From positions 2,976,001 to 3,040,000 of the forward strand of contig CM065320.1 of NCBI GenBank assembly GCA_033032175.1: a stretch of 64,000 nt of DNA, in the 5' to 3' direction. This DNA is from Saturnia japonica. Lineage: Eukaryota > Arthropoda > Insecta > Lepidoptera > Saturniidae. Positions within the stretch are counted from its first letter, which is position 1. Each line of letters starts with the position of its first letter. The notes beneath the pieces are model-generated. The model did not search any database. It worked only from the letters and a program-made list of their open reading frames with translations, and had not been told where the DNA came from. The translations under genes were made by a program, and so were the position numbers. Shown here one piece after another: positions 58,401 to 64,000 of the stretch.

Positions 58401-59159
58401 ATCTGACGAATCAATTGGTCATAGTAACGGAGTACCCACTTTTGTAGGTATTAAGCTACATCATTGTAGAGAATAGTAGTATTATATAAACAGTTTAACC
58501 TTCTCTTTTAAACTAACAAAATAATCAAACAATTCATTTACCAACGCTAACGCTTAAATTTAAATAAATTGAATTAATGTTGAATGAACTAAGTATAACG
58601 TAAGCTTTTAACTGGTATTTAAACTTTATGTAGTATACATAGTATACATTATACAATCTGCATAGTGAAAACCTGCCTACTGTGTAAATAGTTAGGTGAT
58701 ACATTTGAACAACTATAAACGTTTATAAATAATTCAGATAGAAACTGAGATTGAATCATCACGACAATTTCTACAAAGGAAGGACAAGTGGTTTAAGTGA
58801 ACGGATATTTTTAAAATTGCAGATTGGCCGCCAATATGCATATTCAAAAACGCGTCTGAATGGAAGAATTACAACAATCAGTTGATTCGTTTTCATTTGA
58901 AAAATATTCAAATTTAAAATCTTAGTATCAAGTTATACGAATATTTAACGAACCATTAGGTGAAATAATTACATATTTGTAGGTGCAAAATAAATCTAAG
59001 AAATATCTTATCCCTAATTAGAATAGATATTTAATTATGTAGTGTGTATTATTAAGTGTTTGTGACATAACTTGATTATCACTTGTTCATTTGGTATCAC
59101 TTATTATACTTTGTTATATTAACATTACTAAAAGAGTTTGTATCTTAAATACTCACGAC
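58401..59159. other. AT-rich sequence, nothing identified
   Basis: No gene or named repeat was seen. Confidence 0.5.
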
Positions 59160-59635
59160 AATTTAAAAATCGGACAAGTAGCGAGTAGAACTCGCGCCCT
59201 TAGTAAGGTTCCGTACAGATTGCATTACATACTTAAGTATAACTTTATACCTCAGGTTCTTTTCGAGAGAAAATAGAACTTATATAAATTTGTTGCATTA
59301 TAATTTCTCACGGGATTAAATTTTGTTAAAAGATCCCCCTTTGTGCCAAACTTTAAGACTGTAGGTCTGCGGGTAGTAGTTAATAATCGTTCCGGGAGCG
59401 GTATTTTAAATATGAAGTGTCGTATCTCTTTAATGTATTAACTCAGAAACTTTATTTTTTACAGCATTATTAAGCCATAAACCTTATTTATATGATATTA
59501 ATTTCAACTTTATAACTCAAGGCGTTTTCGAGAAAAAGTGTCTTGACAGGCGAACAGATTTACTGACGGACAGCAAAATGAACTTATAAGGATTCCGTTT
59601 TATTTTCCATTATGATGTACGAAACCCTAAAATGG
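59160..59635 (+). repeat. CGGACAAGT...ACGAAACCCTAAAA dispersed repeat
   Basis: It starts AAAAATCGGACAAGTAGCGA, GTAGAACTCGCGCCC, AGTAAGGTTCCGTACAGAT. It has GCGTTTTCGAGAAAAAGTGT, ACAGGCGAACAGATTTACTG, ACGGACAGCAAAATG inside and ends GATGTACGAAACCCTAAAAT. I recall the two ends from one of the most abundant lepidopteran repeats. Only this copy is in the window. Confidence 0.6.
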
Positions 59636-59699
59636 TAATCTTTTACCATTCAATATAAAATTACAGAAAAGATGTCATTTAAAATTATGTTTAAGACGT

Positions 59700-59862
59700 A
59701 GGGGCCAGAGAAATCTCTGGAAATTTCTGTCCAGGTACTTGGGACAGTCCGACTGATGAAATACTTCCATACTAAAGAAAAGTGCCATAGGGCACGGTAA
59801 CCGCTTGCAATCAACCAGACCGTGCACTTGTTTGCCGCTTTACTTGTATAAAAAAACGCACT
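59700..59862 (+). repeat. Dispersed repeat family A, internally deleted
   Basis: GTACTTGGGACAGTCCGACT, GATGAAATACTTCC joins directly to GTGCCATAGGGCACGGTAAC, CGCTTGCAATCAACCAGACC, GTTTGCCGCTTTACTTGTAT and an A run. The middle of the family is missing. Confidence 0.65.
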
Positions 59863-60834
59863 AATAATAATTAAGTATATAGCCAGGACACAGGACTTAC
59901 CTACATTTATATGTAGGAGAGCCAGAAACCTTTGTGTAAATGTACCGTCAGTACAGTGTTGTTCTGCAGACCAACTCATTGTATAAAATGGGTATTGTCA
60001 AGAGAAAGTATTACAAATAATGAAAAAAATAATAAAAAATGCTCTTTATTTTAAATGGATGTTGGACTAATCCAATTTTAAAATGTTGCACAGACCATAC
60101 ATATTACGAAACGAGACTTTGCCGGGAGCTTAACGTTTAAATTAGTTTATCCCCCTAAAGCGGAACCGCACCGAAGAAGGGTTGCAAAATTTAAATTACA
60201 AATAAAAGCACTGAAAAATATCTACGAGTGGGTAGTGCCTCAATAACAATGTCTTTTAATTAAAGCGGAAAGGGTAATAAAGTGACTTAATTCGGAAAGT
60301 TCGGATGATGTTATCGTGAAAGACACCCAAGAGTTTTATGAATTTTCTGCGGGTAGGTACTACTTACTATGTTGTAGACGAACTGAAAGGCATAAAATAT
60401 AATATTTAAAGAATTGCATTGTATAATTTAGGTCAAATTTTAGGGTATGAAAAAGAAAATACAAATAAAATGCATTTAGTAGCAACAAACGTGATTTATT
60501 TATGTAAGTATGTATGTAAAAATTAAGTACTTAACTGTGTTCAAGTAAGTTAGTCAAATTTTTCCCTTTTTTGTAATTTCACAATTTCTGCGTACTCTGA
60601 GTGCCCACCATTTTTTATGTGATACTTTATTTACTTAAATATATGAAATATTGCTTCAAAAATAGTACAGTGCATATAATGATGCAGCTTAACTAAAGCT
60701 AGAAACTAATTGAGCCGCTTTTTGTCCATATTATTGTAATTACTATTACTACTAAGTATTATATTATTGTTAAACACTATATTGCTAAATTTAACATGCT
60801 TAGGTAAGTAACATTTGGTTATGTTATTATTAAT
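59863..60834. other. Gene-free sequence
   Basis: No gene was seen. 60,110-60,310 is of even composition (CTTTGCCGGGAGCTTAACGT, AAGCGGAACCGCACCGAAGA, with AAAGCGGAA repeated later) and may be a conserved non-coding element. Confidence 0.4.
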
Positions 60835-60971
60835 ATCTGGGCGATCGAGCTGTGCTCAGTGTCTTATAAGCAAAAAAAGAAAAACACCTATCTAGGTAAA
60901 CTTGGAATGTAAAACATTATCTAAATGCAAAGTCTCATCGAAATCGTTGGAGCCGTTTCCGAGAAACCAAT

Positions 60972-61023
<52 letters not shown>

Positions 61024-61025
61024 AG
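60835..61025 (+). repeat. Dispersed repeat family B with (TA)n tail
   Basis: GGGCGATCGAGCTGTGCTCA, GTGTCTTATAAGC, CACCTATCTAGGTAAACTTG, AATCGTTGGAGCCGTTTCCG, AGAAACCAATGACATATATA, continuing as an almost pure TA run of about 50 bases (60,974-61,023). The TA tract is best read as the element's 3' tail. Confidence 0.75.
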
Positions 61026-62625
61026 AATTGATCACTTAATATAATAAGATATTACTTATTTGTTACACTGACAGTTTTATGTTAAGATGTTATATTATAA
61101 AATTTATATTCCTTTGTCGGATATGGGTGATTGAGAATTTTTACTTTTGAAATTTTATACGATGTTAATTAACACAGAAAGGGCAAAAACTAAGTGTAGT
61201 GTATGCGCAAGACACATCAGTGTGGCAGTCGCTTACTGACTGTAAGCGAGTACGGATATGTTCTGTTTACGCATAGAGTACTATCTCAGTGTCTGAAAGT
61301 GAGTGTTTTATTGGCTCCCAAAAAAGTACACTAAGTAGGTACAAATGTCATATACTACGTAGGTACAGTTTATCGTATTTAATATAGATACTACCTATAA
61401 GACAAATTTCTTTAATAATAGGTATAGTAAGTATTTTTAATTAGATAAAAAAGCTACAATAAATTACTTTTGTTTTAAATAATTTGGATATGCCTAAAAT
61501 TTTAGCTATCACGACGAATGATACTGAATTTACATTCAAGAATCTATCACGGTCGAGGAGACAATCATTCGACTGTGCTAGAGTTGTACCATATTGAATT
61601 AAAGCGCCCGGCTAGCCATCCGCCCTTTCTATAGTGACTGCCCCAAGGAATCTTCTTTTCAAAGCACCTTTACCTATTTGACTCACACGCTTCAATGAAC
61701 TTACGTCAATATGCGATATGGAGAGAGCATTTAATATTCGCATATCCCGAATGTACTCATGTATAAAAGAATGGAATGAAACTTTAAAAAAGATACTCTC
61801 AAAATTGATGTACAAGTGATAACTAAACAATAGGTAGGTACCTACTTATTGGGAGGTTAAAGGCGCGGGTTTAGAATTAAAAGTACATAGGTACTTCTAA
61901 GGCGTATATAGATGAATAAGATTTTTTTTCTTCGTATGATAGTATAGAATTTTTGGCAGGAAACCGAAAGCTTCTCTGGGCTTTCGTAGACTTAGAAAAT
62001 GTTTTAATGAAATTTTTGAGAATAGAACTATAGTTATTCCTGTCACGATATTGTAAACGCCGTAAAAGGCCGCTTTGGCGCTGGAATGGAGGACAATTTA
62101 CTGTGACAACAAGGCCTGTGTCGTCTCCAAATATATGGCACTATTTGCCACCCCAGATGAGGATGGTGCCACCCATACAAGTATGACAAATAAAACAAAG
62201 ATTCTGTTGTTTGAAAGAAGTGGTAAAACTTTAAAACAAGCGAATTAAATAAATTAAATTAAATTTTCATGTGGTGTTTTTGACTTATTTTGAAAAAAGG
62301 TAAAAAACATTATAACTCAAAAATGGTTCGCTTTTGCATAACGCATACGGGGGTTATATTATTGCAAATAGTCACCCCTATCACTTCCTAACGGGTTTGC
62401 GTCGAAATACCAATAACCCTTTATATTATTTATTTCACTATATTTACACGGAAATAAGTATGACATGAGAGTTTATAAGACATGTGAAAGTAGAAGGCAC
62501 AGCCGACAAAGGCCTAAATGCGGACTCACTACAGAAAGCACCTACCGTTGGGAAAATAAATAATAGATGTCAAAATACTAGGATTGACAGAAATAGAGTT
62601 CCACTCTTTCTTCTATAAGTGGGTA
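61026..62625. other. AT-rich sequence, nothing certain
   Basis: No gene was recognised. The frame at 61,612-61,830 (minus) has no family features. Confidence 0.45.
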
Positions 62626-63607
62626 CATAACATAAAGTAAAAGTGCTTTCATCCATCTGTCCCTATGTACGTATAGATCTTTTAAACTACGAAACGGATT
62701 TTAATGCGGTTTTTATTTTAATTTAGTTTTTTTGTACGGAAGGTTTATATAAATATACAATACATTCCAATTATATGTTTGTGTAGTAGAGAAAATTAAA
62801 TTATTTGTAATCATGTGGTAAAAAAGTTTTTCTGGCGCTTACATGGCTTACGCTGGCTAAACCTTATGAGACACATCAAAATCATGTACTAAAGAATTGT
62901 AGCTCTTCAAAAAGCCTAGAGAAGAGTCCGCGATGGCATATGCCTATCTCCTAAGTTTGACTTGCAATAACCATTTTTATCTTCAACATAATAATTAAAA
63001 ATAATTACGTTATTTGCGAAGCTATTTTCTTCAATTCAGTATTAATCTAGATCCAGATAAATTTGTTAGTTAACTTGGGCATTTAATGTAGATTAAAATC
63101 GTCCCGTATAGTTTTCCATTTAAATGAGTACCGTACAAAATATCACGAATTCAAAATTCCTCTCAGTAAAACGGTCGCGGGCGGTTGGCCGGCACTCCGC
63201 ACCTATGATGAATAGTGCGCTTAACACGCGTCGCGTAACTATGAAGTTACGTAACGTACCATCACACCTGTATCCCTGAAAGGTTAGCCAGAGGTGTACA
63301 CCGACAGTTCGCTGAGGATGTTTTAGGTCCCATGTAATATAGGGGGTGAGCCTATTATTGCTATTAATAGCCAAACTCCGAACTGATACTGAGAATTTCA
63401 TAGAAAGTCCCAATAACAGTTTGCTGAACCTTGGAATCGAAACTAGAAATTTGAGCATAGCTGTCGCGTTTAGAACCACTAGGCTAATAAGGCAGTTATG
63501 AGCTATCAGTGAATATTATAGCGATAAACTCTAAATCACGCTTTTTTAAACATAAAATACACCACTTTATAAATTGTACCCATGCGAAACTGGGGCGGGT
63601 CGCTAGT
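62626..63607 (+). mobile_element. Helitron-like element with nested SINE
   Basis: The left part has TTTCATCCATCTGTCCCTAT, CTTTTAAACTACGAAACGGA, TTTTAATGCGGTTTTTATTT. The middle has AGTCCGCGATGGCATATGCC, TATCTCCTAAG. The right end is CATGCGAAACTGGGGCGGGT, CGCTAG, then T at 63,606. These are the interior and terminal wording of non-autonomous lepidopteran Helitron-like elements as recalled. The exact left end is not resolved. Confidence 0.55.
63250..63488 (-). repeat. tRNA-derived SINE, family G
   Basis: On the minus strand: GCGACAGCTATGCTCAAATT, TCTAGTTTCGATTCCAAGGT, AGTTCGGAGTTTGGCTATTA, GGCTCACCCCCTATATTACA, TGGGACCTAAAACATCCTCA, GCGAACTGTCGGTGTACACC, TCTGGCTAACCTTTCAGGGA. The same block order is seen at 45.85-46.08 kb. 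It lies inside the Helitron-like element. Confidence 0.8.
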
Positions 63608-63775
63608 TCTAAATATACAGAAAAATATATTTCATACTGTCCTAGTACCATTGTTAACAAATTCTTATCGACGACTTCTCCATTATAAACTATTTTTCAG
63701 TGCAATTTTCTACCTGATAAGTTCACTATAGAAGTATCTATTATCAGAGTCATATAACTAAATTTTGTTAAGAAT

Positions 63776-64000
63776 TTACTGTGGTCTATAATTATAAACA
63801 AGTCTGTTAGTTTTACTTGCTTGAACACCTTCTTCTCTCGATGGAGAATTGTAGTAAGCGTCGTCATAACTGGCTGTTGCATATCGTTGATTACTCGGTT
63901 TGAACTCTAGCCGTATATAATCTCCTTCTTCGCGCCTCAGTTGCCCTTTTTCCTTTCCATCGTATCTCGGATCTTCATAAATGGTTATAGTTTGTTTCCT
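63776..64000 (-). CDS. Partial coding exon of an unrecognised gene
   Basis: Reading leftwards from the window end, one frame is open for 74 codons with no stop until TAA at 63,778-63,776. There is no start codon at the right edge, so the gene begins outside. The peptide looks like real protein: KQTITIYEDPRYDGKEKGQL, RREEGDYIRLEFKPSN, then ASYDDAYYNSPSREEGVQ. It is rich in Tyr, Asp, Glu, Arg and Lys and hydrophilic, as in a cytoplasmic tail or linker, with no membrane segment and no domain I can name. Local GC is above the flanks and codons are mixed. A splice donor is likely before the stop: GCAA followed by GTAAAAC at 63,817/63,816 (exon 63,817-64,000), with AAG/GTGTTC at 63,829/63,828 weaker. 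No AATAAA was seen just downstream, which favours splicing over a terminal exon. I am confident it is coding and not of its function. Confidence 0.72.
   Translation of the reverse strand, partial: RKQTITIYEDPRYDGKEKGQLRREEGDYIRLEFKPSNQRYATASYDDAYYNSPSREEGVQASKTNRLVYNYRPQ

Noticed and set aside
1..64000. CRISPR array, bacterial operon, prophage or virus
   Set aside because: There are no regularly spaced direct repeats with unique spacers, no dense same-strand genes with ribosome sites, and no viral proteins. The hairpin array at 41 kb has no spacers.

Overview
The window is AT-rich nuclear DNA from an animal, most probably an insect and most likely a moth or butterfly (Lepidoptera). The evidence is intron-bearing tRNA-Tyr genes, a mariner transposon, many broken non-LTR retrotransposons (LINEs), and short repeats that match from memory the 3' ends, SINEs and Helitron-like ends common in lepidopteran genomes. 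No database was searched. It is a gene-poor stretch, intergenic or deep intronic. No bacterial operon, CRISPR array or virus was seen.

Layout. 1-18.5 kb: transposon graveyard. It holds LINE C-terminal pieces (RNase H at 1.4-2.0 kb, reverse-transcriptase tails at 2.3, 5.6 and 6.2 kb), several dispersed repeats, and two weak exon candidates at 3.9 and 4.8 kb. 18.6-31.7 kb: five tRNA-Tyr(GUA) genes, each with its own 15-17 nt intron. Three lie on duplicated units between 27.3 and 29.7 kb, and one of these has a base inserted in its D arm. A tRNA-like relic lies at 22.56 kb. Between these is a degenerate RTE-like LINE on the minus strand (23.5-26.5 kb) split by a complete but dead mariner (23,817-25,055, both inverted repeats and the TA duplication present). 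32-38.9 kb: nearly featureless, with perfect AT-rich hairpins and a CCGGCCGGAT-rich repeat. 39.0-41.8 kb: a GC-rich LINE cluster in which two copies of one LINE 3' region lie tail to tail, giving arms of about 650 bp. The longer copy carries about eleven short hairpins whose stems change on both sides together. 42-63.7 kb: more SINEs, Helitron-like ends and LINE tails, including an RTE-like C-terminus at 57.7-58.4 kb.

The only convincing protein-coding gene is at the right edge. A minus-strand frame is open from the window end (64,000) to a stop at 63,776. It has no start codon and looks like one exon of a gene lying mostly outside the window. A minus-strand GC-rich patch with a consensus splice donor at 52.6 kb may be another exon.

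The tRNA genes are the only features expected to be expressed as they stand. They have internal A and B boxes, a GUA anticodon, an intron one base after the anticodon, and a T run behind them. The transposon pieces are all truncated or frame-shifted. Repeat families are lettered A-H here only to cross-refer copies within this window.
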